Shown piece by piece: positions 9,077 to 17,148 of a stretch of 64,000 nucleotides of DNA (its first letter is position 1; each line of letters starts with the position of its first letter). Made by a program: the position numbers and the translations under genes. A model generated the notes under the pieces. That model worked only from the letters and a program-made list of their open reading frames with translations, did no database searches and was not told the DNA's origin. Origin of the DNA: Paenibacillus anaericanus (GTDB lineage Bacteria; Bacillota; Bacilli; Paenibacillales; Paenibacillaceae); contig NZ_RZNY01000011.1 in assembly GCF_003994475.1 (NCBI RefSeq), positions 124,001 through 188,000 on the forward strand, read 5' to 3'.

Positions 9077-9559
9077 TTAATTTATAGCCTTACTTGCTTT
9101 CTTTGAAGACTGCTGGACTTTTCTTGCGCCACCAAATTTAAATACGATGACACCTCCGACAATAACCAACACACCAATCAACTTGTTGAGGGTAAATGGA
9201 ACTTTCTCTACACCTAACCAACCTAACGAGTCCCATAATAATGCACAACCAAGCTGTGCTGTCAGAACTATAGAAATGGCATACGTTGGACCAAGTAACT
9301 TGATTCCATTGACCATACATACAACCACTCCAACTCCAATCAAACCACTGAACCAGAACCAAGGCTGCATGTTTTGTAAGGCAAACATTTGCTTACCTTC
9401 AAAGATAAGACCCAGCGTCAGTGAGGCAACGAATCCCAAACCCAACACTAAGGTAGTTGTTGACCAAGACCCTGCATGTACATTCACTTTATTGTTGAAA
9501 ATATTTTGTAAACCGACCAATGAACCCGCGACAAACGCTAATAATAGGCCAAGAATCAT
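9077..9559 (-). CDS. YdcZ-family (DUF606) membrane protein, copy 2
   Basis: 160 residues with about five hydrophobic helices, a glycine-rich first helix (LLLAFVAGSLVGLQNIFNNKV) and a C-terminal helix ending VIVFKFGG. This matches the DMT-superfamily DUF606/YdcZ group of small transporters, which often act as pairs. A second copy is at 10341-10766 and a Crp-type regulator lies between them. A GGGGAG eight bases upstream supports the start. Substrate unknown. Confidence 0.88.
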   Translation of the reverse strand: MILGLLLAFVAGSLVGLQNIFNNKVNVHAGSWSTTTLVLGLGFVASLTLGLIFEGKQMFALQNMQPWFWFSGLIGVGVVVCMVNGIKLLGPTYAISIVLTAQLGCALLWDSLGWLGVEKVPFTLNKLIGVLVIVGGVIVFKFGGARKVQQSSKKASKAIN

Positions 9560-9594
9560 ATCCGTTACTCCCCTATTTTAAGATTAGAATTTTG

Positions 9595-10323
9595 TTAATA
9601 GATATTACGACTTGCCAATGCACTTAATCCTTCACGATCCTTAACCACGATATACTCCCTATTGCGCTCAATGAGGCCTGCTGCACTAAGCTTTTGGATG
9701 ACCCGATTCAGATGTCTGTAGCTGGTTCCAATTAAGTTCGATACATCCGTCAAACTAGATGTGCTTAACTGCCCTCTGAATAAAGCATTGGATTCGTCAA
9801 AAGAGACAGACAGTATATAACTAGCCAACCGGACTTCCACCGGATGCATCAAATTAAGACTAAAGGAATTGGATTTGATCAAAAATTTACGTGTAATGAT
9901 GTCCAACAAAAAATTAAGTAGCGGAGAATAATCACTACTGAATTGCTTCAGCCAGCGATAATGAACACCAATCATACAGACAGGCGATACCGCCTCAACA
10001 GTATTGATAATATCGATCCCCTGAATGTATTCAATGTCCCCGATCACCTCAAGCGGTGTTTTAAAAGAGATCACCAGTCTTCTGCCTTCTGCAGATTGGT
10101 TATAAATTTTTATTTTCCCCTTAACAAGTACATAAAGGTGCTGTGATGGTTCGCCTTGGGAGCAAATGAGTTCCCCTTGATCAAAGCTGTACAACGATAA
10201 GTGCGGTATTAATGGTTCATTAAATATGGACTCGATATGATGCGATTGTATGTAAGAATGTAGTAACTTCCGGTCTTGAATTTCTTTCATTGCTTGGTTT
10301 CGCCTCCAGCTGTCAAGAGTCAT
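9595..10323 (-). CDS. Crp/Fnr-family regulator (YeiL-like)
   Basis: 242 residues. Residues about 35-125 form a cyclic-nucleotide-type beta barrel (LYSFDQGELICSQGEPSQHLYVLVKGKIKIY), followed by a long dimer helix and a winged-helix domain (SLTDVSNLIGTSYRHLNRVIQKLSAAGLIERN, residues about 190-225). Layout and neighbours fit the YeiL subgroup, found beside YdcZ transporters. Spacings of 17 and 35 bases to its neighbours put all three in one operon. The ATG at 10323 has no clear ribosome site; one at 10290 lies 12 bases after GGAGG and is an alternative. Confidence 0.88.
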   Translation of the reverse strand: MTLDSWRRNQAMKEIQDRKLLHSYIQSHHIESIFNEPLIPHLSLYSFDQGELICSQGEPSQHLYVLVKGKIKIYNQSAEGRRLVISFKTPLEVIGDIEYIQGIDIINTVEAVSPVCMIGVHYRWLKQFSSDYSPLLNFLLDIITRKFLIKSNSFSLNLMHPVEVRLASYILSVSFDESNALFRGQLSTSSLTDVSNLIGTSYRHLNRVIQKLSAAGLIERNREYIVVKDREGLSALASRNIY

Positions 10324-10340
10324 GTCTACTGATTAGTTTA

Positions 10341-10766
10341 TCAAAATTTTATTATCACTACACCAGCGATCATCATCGCGATTCCAATGAATTGCGGAAG
10401 CAGCATCTTCTGCTTCAATAAGCCAAACCAGCCTTTAGTATCAATTAAGAATGTCATACATAGCTGAGAAATCATCACAGTCGATACAGTTAAGGTAACT
10501 CCAACATGTTGAATAGCGGTAACATTAGAGAATATAATGACAGCCGCAAAAGCGCCACCCGCAAGATATAACGGCTTCACTTTGTTCAAACCTTGCCAAT
10601 TTTTCTCTCTCACAACCATTAGAATTAGAAAGGCCGCAACAAATCCGGTAAACTGGGTTACTGCCGCCGCTTGCCAAGTTCCAATATCTTGACTAATCCG
10701 AGCATTTGCAACACCTTGCAAGGTAATAAAGGCCCCGCCTAAAAACGCAAATAAAATCCCTCTCAT
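10341..10766 (-). CDS. YdcZ-family (DUF606) membrane protein, copy 1
   Basis: 141 residues from the ATG at 10766 (AGGAG eleven bases upstream); an earlier ATG would add an unlikely charged extension. Five helices, the opening RGILFAFLGGAFITLQGVANARIS and the ending MMIAGVVIIKF match the second YdcZ-type gene, so the two may form a heterodimeric small transporter controlled by the regulator encoded between them (inference). Confidence 0.88.
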   Translation of the reverse strand: MRGILFAFLGGAFITLQGVANARISQDIGTWQAAAVTQFTGFVAAFLILMVVREKNWQGLNKVKPLYLAGGAFAAVIIFSNVTAIQHVGVTLTVSTVMISQLCMTFLIDTKGWFGLLKQKMLLPQFIGIAMMIAGVVIIKF

Positions 10767-10865
10767 GACTTCTCTCTCTCCTCTATTTAGCTGTGTCTTA
10801 ATTAAATGATATATCTTATCGTATGGAAAGGACATATGTCCTCAAGGAACGGAGCTTAACGAAAA

Positions 10866-10899
10866 CAAGGAGCAGTTGCCATGGGCAAACTGCTCCTTG
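10866..10899 (-). terminator. Terminator beyond the broken efflux pump gene
   Basis: Inverted repeat CAAGGAGCAGTTGCC with one bulged base and a 3-base loop; T-run on the minus strand. It lies between the MFS remnant and the YdcZ operon. Confidence 0.75.
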
Positions 10900-10946
10900 T
10901 TTGATTCAACTATCATTAAACCTAGAGCGAGACAGATTACTGCAAT

Positions 10947-11936
10947 CTAAGCCCTTTGCGGATTTTTTTCTTTCCATATAACTGTTATACCGAAGCCAAT
11001 GACCATAATGACAGCAGAGAAAAGATACGGATAGTGGATGTTTACGTCAAATAATATTCCACTCATGGCAGGCCCACCGATTGTACCTAAACTCGTGTAA
11101 GTTGAGTTCATTCCCGCAACAAATCCCTGCTCTTTCCCAGCTGTTTTTGATAAAAATGTAGTCAATGCTGGACGAAGTAAATCAAAAGCGAGGAAGAGGA
11201 AGCAAGTTACCGCTAGCACTGCCAAAAAGCTAGAGATCATAGTGGATGCCACGGCTAATACCCCACCGATATTTAAAAAGCATTGAATCAGTTTCTTTTC
11301 ACCTAGCTTATTCACCGTTTTCTCAAACATAAATACTTGAGCAACAACGCCGAAGATTGAGCTAATTGTAATAATAGTTGCAATGTTCTTTGGCGTGAAG
11401 CCGAATTTATGATCAGAAAATAAGCTAAAAACAGTTTCATAGGCTGATAAACCGAAAGATAGAACAAATATAATGATAAATGGAATAAAGTAAAGCGGAT
11501 TAAGTGATTTTTTTAGATCGCTTATAAAGTTTGTTTGCTTTGTATTAGCAGAAATTTCTGCTAGCTGATTCTTTGTTAGCGGCTCCTTTAAAATAAATAC
11601 AGATGAAATCCCTGCTAAAAAGGCAATAGCTGCTGCAAAAAGGAAAGGCATGCGTAAACCATATTCTGCAATAAATCCACCGACGCCTGGTCCAATAATA
11701 AAACCCGTACTTATCGCGGCAGAAATACAGCCCATCGCTTTAGGGCGTTCCTGAACAGTTGTAATATCTGCAACATAGGCAGTAACACCTGGCATAATAA
11801 AGGCGGCACTTATCCCACCTAGAAATCTTGATATATAAAGCACCGACACATCTGTGCCTAGACCAAAGATAAGTTCTGAAATACCAAAAAGGAATAAGCC
11901 AATGATGATGATTTTCTTTCAAGCATCTACGATTCT
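10947..11936 (-). pseudogene. MFS drug efflux pump remnant, 5' end lost
   Basis: An open 300-codon stretch encodes helices 3-12 of a NorA/Blt/Bmr-type proton antiporter (FLGGISAAFIMPGVTAYVADITT; FIIGPGVGGFIAEYG). Homology with the intact pump at 52101-53312 continues further upstream, through IIIIGLFLFGISELIFG, but the frame meets a TGA at 11919-11921 where intact pumps read DALGRKK. The alignment suggests six bases were lost there, creating the stop. Upstream of about 11936 the first two helices and promoter are absent and the sequence runs directly into a MerR-type remnant on the other strand. Not functional as it stands. Confidence 0.85.
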
Positions 11937-12308
11937 ATGATAAAACATGAAAAGTACTTGAACATTTATAGTATTGATGCCTCTCACACGATAGGCTGGA
12001 TGATAGATACAAAAAGTGTATTAGCAAATGAAAATGAAACATTCAAATATAATTATCTTTTTACTAGGGTTAGTGAACAATCAAAATACTCAAACTTCAA
12101 GCGAGAAAAAGGACTCTATTTAACCGCATATCATAACGATGGACCCTGGAGCGTACATGACACTTATGATCGAATAATAAGATATATTAATGAAAAGAGC
12201 ATAGAAATAAAGGGATTTTTTTATGAGGATGTTTTGTTAGATGATCTTTCAGTTAAAGATTATGAAGAGTATTTAATTAAGATCTCTGTTCGAATTTCAA
12301 AAATGTAA
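11937..12308 (+). pseudogene. C-terminal remnant of a MerR-family (BltR/BmrR-like) regulator
   Basis: 123 codons resembling the GyrI-like effector-binding half of BmrR/BltR regulators: GLYLTAYHNDGPWSVHDTYDRI, then a YEDVLLDDLSV segment and EEYLIKISVRI at the end. The N-terminal MerR helix-turn-helix is missing; the frame closes at 11895. No ribosome site is visible. It points away from the truncated pump gene. In Bacillus, bltR and blt are divergent in this way, so a deletion probably removed the shared promoter and both 5' ends. The family call is from motif memory and is not certain. Confidence 0.6.
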
Positions 12309-12335
12309 GCTTTTCAAAAGTATCAACTTTCGCCG

Positions 12336-12340
12336 TAACG
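12336..12340. repeat. Left target-site duplication TAACG
   Basis: TAACG immediately before the left terminal inverted repeat; identical to 13765-13769 on the far side of the element. Confidence 0.75.
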
Positions 12341-12422
12341 TGTCGGAGGACAAGAACATAGTCCCTTGTAGGACAATAACTTGATCCCTTAACTGACTCT
12401 CCCTAAATCTAGGCACAAAAAG

Positions 12423-12441
12423 AAGCCCATAATTTGGGCTT
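12423..12441 (-). terminator. Short hairpin, possible terminator of the element's cargo operon
   Basis: Seven-base stem AAGCCCA/TGGGCTT with a 5-base loop and a T-rich stretch on the minus strand, about 300 bases past the membrane-protein gene. Confidence 0.45.
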
Positions 12442-12737
12442 AATCTAATGAATCATGCTTTTTTATGTATGCGTTCACAAGGTTCGAGCTGTAACATTTT
12501 TCTGTTCGCAGTTCTCTAGGTAAGGGCGTACTTAACTGGCAATGGTTTGTACACAGAACCGATCTTTATAGTTTATTTGACGGGTAGACTATCATAAAAA
12601 AAGTTTATTACCTCACCATGTTACTACTAGTATAGATGTTGTTGCTAAAGAAGATAAACTTGCTAATATTTTCGTGGTAGGCTTGAGTTCAAAAACCCAA
12701 AATGGCTTATTTATACAAGATTTTTGATGCTGCCGTC

Positions 12738-13061
12738 TTATAATTTTTTATCAAAATAAATTAAGGAAATTAATTCAATTCCATGTTGTAGAAACAGCAA
12801 CATAAATGCAGATAAGATTGCATTAGAAACACTGAGACTAATTTGAAAAGGATTAAATAAATCTACAGCCAATATGATACTAAATACTATTGTAATTAAA
12901 CCTTGGTACCAATATATCGCTTGGTTCGCCTTATTCTGAATCAATTGCCAGCGTTCATCATTTTTATATTTTAGACTTTTACTAGCTTTGTAAAATACAT
13001 TACCAAAAAGCCCTACACCTAATACAAACATCACAACTATCATTACTGATTTATAAATCAT
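12738..13061 (-). CDS. Small membrane protein (DUF2178-like), element cargo
   Basis: 107 residues with three or four membrane helices and a cytoplasmic KYKNDERWQLIQNKANQAIYW segment, a pattern seen in DUF2178-type proteins encoded next to small XRE regulators. Its ATG overlaps the regulator's TGA (ATGA), so the two are translationally coupled. It lies inside the transposase-less element and is AT-rich compared with flanking genes. Function unknown; it may act as a partner of the regulator (inference). Confidence 0.75.
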   Translation of the reverse strand: MIYKSVMIVVMFVLGVGLFGNVFYKASKSLKYKNDERWQLIQNKANQAIYWYQGLITIVFSIILAVDLFNPFQISLSVSNAILSAFMLLFLQHGIELISLIYFDKKL

Positions 13062-13267
13062 GATTTATCATCCTCCTTCAGTGTAAATACTTCATTAATA
13101 GATACATTAAATACTTTTGCAATTTTGAAGGCTAGCTCCAGTGATGGTGTATATTTATATTTCTCGATGGATATAATTGCCTGTCGTGATACCCCAAGAA
13201 GTTCAGCCAAATCAGCTTGTGTCCAATCCTGTACAGCCCTCAAAATTTTAATGCGATTTTCAATCAA
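13058..13267 (-). CDS. Small XRE/Cro-type HTH regulator, element cargo
   Basis: 69 residues, almost entirely one helix-turn-helix domain: IKILRAVQDWTQADLAELLGVSRQAIISIEKYKYTPSLELAFKIAKVF (in two blocks, residues about 7-54), ending INEVFTLKED. This YozG/YvaO-like class pairs with a small membrane protein. It starts at a TTG with GGGGTG seven bases upstream. A strong dyad directly upstream (13287-13333) is its probable operator. Confidence 0.9.
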   Translation of the reverse strand: MIENRIKILRAVQDWTQADLAELLGVSRQAIISIEKYKYTPSLELAFKIAKVFNVSINEVFTLKEDDKS

Positions 13268-13286
13268 TGTAATTCACCCCTTACTT

Positions 13287-13333
13287 AATGTAACTACTTG
13301 ATTACATTTTTATTGTAATTAAGTAGTTACATT
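13287..13333. promoter_or_regulatory. Tandem palindromic operator of the HTH gene
   Basis: Two 20-base arms beginning AATGTAACTACTT are inverted around a 7-base spacer with 19 of 20 matches. Each arm itself has the form TGTAA-N8-TTACA (13289-13306 and 13314-13331), so there may be two dimer sites. It lies 20 bases upstream of the regulator start and fits autoregulation. Confidence 0.75.
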
Positions 13334-13764
13334 TTGTCAAGCATTGAACTAGGAAGTGTCTGGAAACTCATCATTGTGAAAGCATGCTTGTTTAAGTTTA
13401 AGAATCCATGCAGTGTGGGGCACACTAACTGCTTTTTCCCCTATCCTCCTGCGTAGCTTTACAAATCAAGTAGTTTCTCTTCTTTATGGAGAATCCGGCT
13501 AATCATCATCATCTTCAGCAGCAACTAGTGAAGTAGCCGCCTAAAGTGTCGATATTTCATCTGAATGAATATTTTACCTGTGCGATTTTACCACCGAAAT
13601 ATGATTTAATAACTATCTAATCGGCAATGAGACTAAGTTCTTGTCCATTATCGGCTAAGGGATCAAGTTCATGTCTCGATCACAGGACAAGAACTTGATC
13701 CCTTAAAATAGAAAAACCACACAGGGTGTGATTTCTTAAAAGACTATGTTCTTGTCCTGTGACA

Positions 13765-13769
13765 TAACG
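13765..13769. repeat. Right target-site duplication TAACG
   Basis: TAACG immediately after the right terminal inverted repeat; partner of 12336-12340. Confidence 0.75.
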
Positions 13770-13776
13770 ACACGAA

Positions 13777-13798
13777 AAAGCCTGATTTCTCAGGCTTT
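13777..13798 (-). terminator. Terminator of the alpha/beta hydrolase pseudogene
   Basis: Perfect 9-bp stem AAAGCCTGA with loop TTTC and a T-run on the minus strand. Confidence 0.8.
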
Positions 13799-13838
13799 GA
13801 TGGAACAGTTTATGTAGATCAATTTATAGGATACTAGT

Positions 13839-14566
13839 TTACAATTTTTCGTCGATGAATCTGCTTACCTGTGTTATGAAATCATCAATCTTCAAGATCA
13901 ATGCAAGATGCCCCCCATCAGGCTCCGTAGAGACTTCAGGATTGGTCATCATTTCAGTTAATCCAGCTTTGATACCTTCACTAAAAGTATTGTCATCTTT
14001 GGATAATAGATGTAGAACTTTCCCGTCAAAATACGCAAAATCTCTTTTACTCATTCTAGGGATGGCAAGCAAATCGATCATTAAATTACACATATGCCGC
14101 TCGCCCTTATTTGTTAATTTACTGAACATATAACGGAAAAACTCAGTCATATAGATTCTTTCATCATCCAGTCCTTCATACATACAACCAGAATTTGATA
14201 TCACTAACCCATCCACCATGTCAGGATGTCTTTGTGCAATGACTTGGGCAAGGAATCCACCGTGTGACTGTCCCACAAGCACTACTTTTTCCAAGCCAAT
14301 CTCTCTAATCAATAGCTTAATACTATCAGCAAGTTCCGCATTCGTCTTATAACCACGGGGAAATCAAAAGTAATGACTTGATATTTCTTCTCTAAAACGA
14401 ATACAAGGTTACAATAGGCTATGGATAATCCCAACCCTCCGACAAGTAAAACTAGTGTCTTCCCTCCCTTACCGGAAAAAGTATATCTGAAGTCTACCCC
14501 ATTTATTCTCTTAACCAATAATGGATGGGACTTCTGATAGGCCTCAATATGCTGTGCAAAGTTCAT
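13839..14566 (-). pseudogene. Alpha/beta hydrolase, frameshifted and internally deleted
   Basis: The ATG at 14566 has AGGAGGG upstream. The N-terminal part (FSGKGGKTLVLLVGG) breaks at 14358-14361, where a run of four C (minus strand) should be five: restoring one base gives FDFPRGYKTNAELADSIK and joins the C-terminal frame. That frame has the nucleophile elbow GQSHGG and the His motif DGGHLAL. Between MMTNPEV and PDGGHLAL about 35 residues that normally carry the catalytic Asp strand appear to be missing. With two lesions the gene is unlikely to be only a sequencing artefact. It diverges from a broken TetR gene, its probable former regulator. Confidence 0.85.
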
Positions 14567-14721
14567 AATAGATTCCCTCCTAAAACTCGATCTATGTATC
14601 AATTGAACTTTTGACTTTTAATTATCTACAACAAAATAGTTTAATACGGTAACGGTCAATATAACGGCGGAAAGTGCTACATTTTTAGATAAATGAGACA
14701 AATGCAAAAGGAGAATTATAC

Positions 14722-15267
14722 ATGCTGAATCAGCGTGAACACCCTCTAGTTATCCAATCAAAAAATTGGTTCATTGAGGCATTGCTTAGCTTGTTGCAAG
14801 AAAAGCCGTTCAAAGAAATTAAAATCAAGGAAATAGCGGAAAAAGCACAATTGGACTGAAGAACATTTTATCGGATCTTTAAATCAAAAGAAGATATGCT
14901 TGATCTGTATTGCGAAATGATAGTTACGTAACATATAAATAAGGTGAAATTATTACCTGAATTCTCACTTCATTCTTTATCAAAAGCCTATTTTGAGTTT
15001 TGGAGCAACCATTTGGATTTTTTAGTGCAACTGAAAAAAAACAACCTTTTGTTATTTTTAATGAATAAGCATGAGTGGTTATTAGCTGAGGGTCGTAAGG
15101 TAGTTAAACCATACATTGACGAGGAGTCTATAGATCGAAATGGGCGCTATGCCTTAGCTTTCGTTATAGGTGGGTATTGGAGTGTCTTAATTAAATGGGT
15201 ATCAGAGGGTGCAATTGAGTCTCCCGAGGAGTTGGCATTAATCGTTAAAAGTACATATCGTAAGTAG
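14722..15267 (+). pseudogene. TetR-family regulator with two in-frame stops
   Basis: Starts at ATG 14722 behind AAAAGGAG. The TetR helix-turn-helix is clear (WFIEALLSLLQEKPFKEIKIKEIAEKAQL, then RTFYRIFKSKEDML), but codon 46 is TGA (14857-14859, probably from CGA Arg) and codon 70 is TAA (14929-14931). The rest of the frame is open and gives a normal TetR C-terminal domain (SKAYFEFWSNHLDFL; IGGYWSVLIKWVSEG). Total length would be about 181 residues, normal for the family. Divergent from the damaged hydrolase. Confidence 0.88.
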
Positions 15268-15300
15268 ACAAAAAGGAGCTAAAGAACAGCTCCTTTTGTC
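15267..15300. terminator. Bidirectional terminator between TetR remnant and HAD gene
   Basis: Stem GACAAAAAGGAGCT (one extra A) paired across a 7-base loop; A-run on one side and T-run on the other. Confidence 0.8.
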
Positions 15301-15318
15301 ATTATTTAATCGCATTAA

Positions 15319-15966
15319 TTATATTATTTCAACTTGAGTTTGGTTTAGCAACTTGATGACATCAAATGGTGTTTCAAATTTATATTTTGCCGGGATTTGC
15401 TCAGGATTCTTACAACCCCATAACGCTAACCCAAAATCTACCCCAGCATCTCGTGCACATTCATAATCATATATCGTATCGCCTATATAAATAGAGGTTG
15501 AAGGATCAGCACCTGAGATCTCGAGAAACTTTAATAAGGGATCAGGATTCGGCTTGTGTCTCTCCGTATCATCCGCAACGACAATGTGTGTTAAATAGCT
15601 TGTAAGGCCAAAGGGTACAAAATCATTTGTGAATTCTTCAGATGTTCTCGATGTTACAATACCTTGAGTGATTTCACTCTCTTGAGCTATATTCATTAAA
15701 TCATTAATGCCATTAAACACTTCGATGGAACTAGAAAAATCCTTTGTAAAGTAATTCCACCGAGCTTCTGCCATGGGGATACTCATCTCATGAATTCCTA
15801 ATTGTCGAAGTGCATAAGTTCCAGGGATTCCGAGTGCAAATAACAAATCCTGTTGCCCAAAATCTCTATCATAATCTATCTTAAGCATCTTCTGGAGTGA
15901 ACTTAATATCGCTAACTCTGTATTAATTAGTGTGCCATCAACATCATAAATAAATGTAGTATACAT
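15319..15966 (-). CDS. HAD-superfamily phosphatase (phosphoglycolate phosphatase-like)
   Basis: 215 residues. Motif I is FIYDVDGTLI (residues 5-14, nucleophile Asp8), motif II is IVTSRT (near 103-108), then KPNPDPLLKF (motif III Lys near 137) and GDTIYDYECARDAGV (motif IV near 161-175). The cap insert after motif I is helical, giving subclass I like Gph/PpaX. It hydrolyses a small phosphate ester in the cytoplasm; the substrate is not predictable. It follows the LacI regulator by 82 bases on the same strand. Confidence 0.9.
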   Translation of the reverse strand: MYTTFIYDVDGTLINTELAILSSLQKMLKIDYDRDFGQQDLLFALGIPGTYALRQLGIHEMSIPMAEARWNYFTKDFSSSIEVFNGINDLMNIAQESEITQGIVTSRTSEEFTNDFVPFGLTSYLTHIVVADDTERHKPNPDPLLKFLEISGADPSTSIYIGDTIYDYECARDAGVDFGLALWGCKNPEQIPAKYKFETPFDVIKLLNQTQVEII

Positions 15967-16048
15967 AATCGATCATCCTCCCATGTATTCTTCGTATTAA
16001 GCACATGGTAAAGTATGAAATGGATTTCATGTCAACACTTAGATTTAC

Positions 16049-16999
16049 TTAGATTGATGAACGATGAATAATTCGATAAGGGATATTAACCTTTTGTCTT
16101 GATTTCTGGATGACGAGATCAAAAGCTTGTTCTCCAACTTTGATTAATTGATGGTCAACCGAAGAAAAATCTAATGCTATACCAATGGGTTGATTTTCTT
16201 GGCCTATAATAGCTAAATCTTCAGGTATATTCATATGTAGGGAACGAGCGTACTGATAAATCCCACCAGCTATTTCATCTCCATTAGCATATATTGCAGT
16301 TGGTCTTGCAGGTAAAGCAAGTAACTTCTTTCCAGCAAGATAGCCGTCCTCCATGTTATAGCAATCTGGATAGTACAATTCTGGTCGAAGCTCTCCAAAG
16401 ATTTCTTTATAAGCAGCTATCGTTTGTTGAGTACTGACGCTTTGCATCCCTCTAGCAGCAGTAAAGGCTACGGTGGTGTGCCCTTTCTCCTTAAGATATT
16501 GAAATACTTCAAGATAAGAGGAGTATCTATCTATGTATGCACATCCAATTTCGGGATGTTCCGTGTATTCACAAGAAACTACTTCCCCATATTGCGAATA
16601 AGGTATGATGGCTTCCCAGGGATTTGCTCTCGAAGTGATCACGATTCCATCTAGCAATTTATTCTTTAGCATAGAGAGATATTCTATCTCTTTCTCTTTA
16701 TTGTATTTTGTGGGTAGTACAGTAATCGTATAGCCTTTCTCCACAGACTTATTAAGTGCACCGTGCAACATTTGATCAAACGCTTGATTATTGTTGTAAG
16801 GAATGATGAATCCAATCGTTTTGGTTTCGCCGCGAATGAGGTCGATTGCATTTCTATTCGGCGTGTAGTTCATGTCATTAATTACTTTCTGGACTGCTGC
16901 GCGTTTGTCTTCAGATACGTATTTATGATGATTTAGCACCCTCGACACAGTCGAGACGGATACACCAGCTATCTTAGCAATCTCGTTAATGTTAGCCAT
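16049..16999 (-). CDS. LacI-family transcriptional regulator
   Basis: 316 residues. Residues 1-55 are a LacI helix-turn-helix with hinge (NINEIAKIAGVSVSTVSRVLNHHKYVS, in the usual spacing), followed by a periplasmic-binding-like effector domain (TIGFIIPYNNNQAFDQMLHG; DGIVITSR; TAIYANGDEIAGGI). AAGGA lies four bases before the ATG. Upstream is the chitosanase gene; two matching dyads (17149-17170 and 18125-18146) are candidate operators, so it may be a repressor that responds to chito-oligosaccharides (inference). Confidence 0.92.
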   Translation of the reverse strand: MANINEIAKIAGVSVSTVSRVLNHHKYVSEDKRAAVQKVINDMNYTPNRNAIDLIRGETKTIGFIIPYNNNQAFDQMLHGALNKSVEKGYTITVLPTKYNKEKEIEYLSMLKNKLLDGIVITSRANPWEAIIPYSQYGEVVSCEYTEHPEIGCAYIDRYSSYLEVFQYLKEKGHTTVAFTAARGMQSVSTQQTIAAYKEIFGELRPELYYPDCYNMEDGYLAGKKLLALPARPTAIYANGDEIAGGIYQYARSLHMNIPEDLAIIGQENQPIGIALDFSSVDHQLIKVGEQAFDLVIQKSRQKVNIPYRIIHRSSI

Positions 17000-17081
17000 A
17001 CAGTCCTTCTTTCTAAATGTATATTTATTTCATTTATTATAACTTATTTTGTAAGTTTAACTCGGTGTATTGGTAAAAAAA

Positions 17082-17107
17082 AGAACCCGCAATCATTGCC
17101 GGGTTCT
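17082..17107 (-). terminator. Terminator of the chitosanase transcript
   Basis: Stem AGAACCCG/CGGGTTCT with further pairing inside and an eight-base T-run on the minus strand. Confidence 0.85.
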
Positions 17108-17148
17108 CTGTTAATTATATTTTGTAATAAATCACTTCTTCAACCTGT

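Larger units (their letters stand above)
12341..13764. mobile_element. Transposase-less element with TIRs, subterminal repeats and TSD
   Basis: The ends are inverted repeats: TGTCGGAGGACAAGAAC on the left and its complement form TGTCACAGGACAAGAAC on the right, 21 of 23 bases matching, TGT...ACA polarity. TAACG directly flanks both ends (12336-12340 and 13765-13769), a 5-bp target duplication. Inside each end lie more copies of a roughly 20-base motif close to GGACAAGAACTTGATCCC: 12348 and 12371 on the plus strand; 13629, 13656 and 13739 on the minus strand; 13685 on the plus strand. TGT ends, 5-bp duplication and repeated subterminal sites are shared by elements moved by integrase-fold transposases (IS21, Tn552, Tn402/Tn5053 and Tn7 groups). 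No transposase is present. Cargo is an HTH gene and a membrane-protein gene; the remaining 12309-12737 and 13334-13628 hold no convincing gene. Confidence 0.8.

Noticed and set aside
12581-12727. Short plus-strand frame RVDYHKKSLLPHHVTTSIDVV and onward, vaguely like the start of an IS110-type transposase
   Set aside because: Only about 48 codons, no start or ribosome site, and the resemblance is too weak to call without a search. A tblastn of this stretch against IS110 transposases would settle it.
12348-13756. CRISPR or unrelated dispersed repeats
   Set aside because: The copies face inward in inverted orientation, cluster at two ends and coincide with terminal inverted repeats and a target duplication, which fits a mobile element instead.
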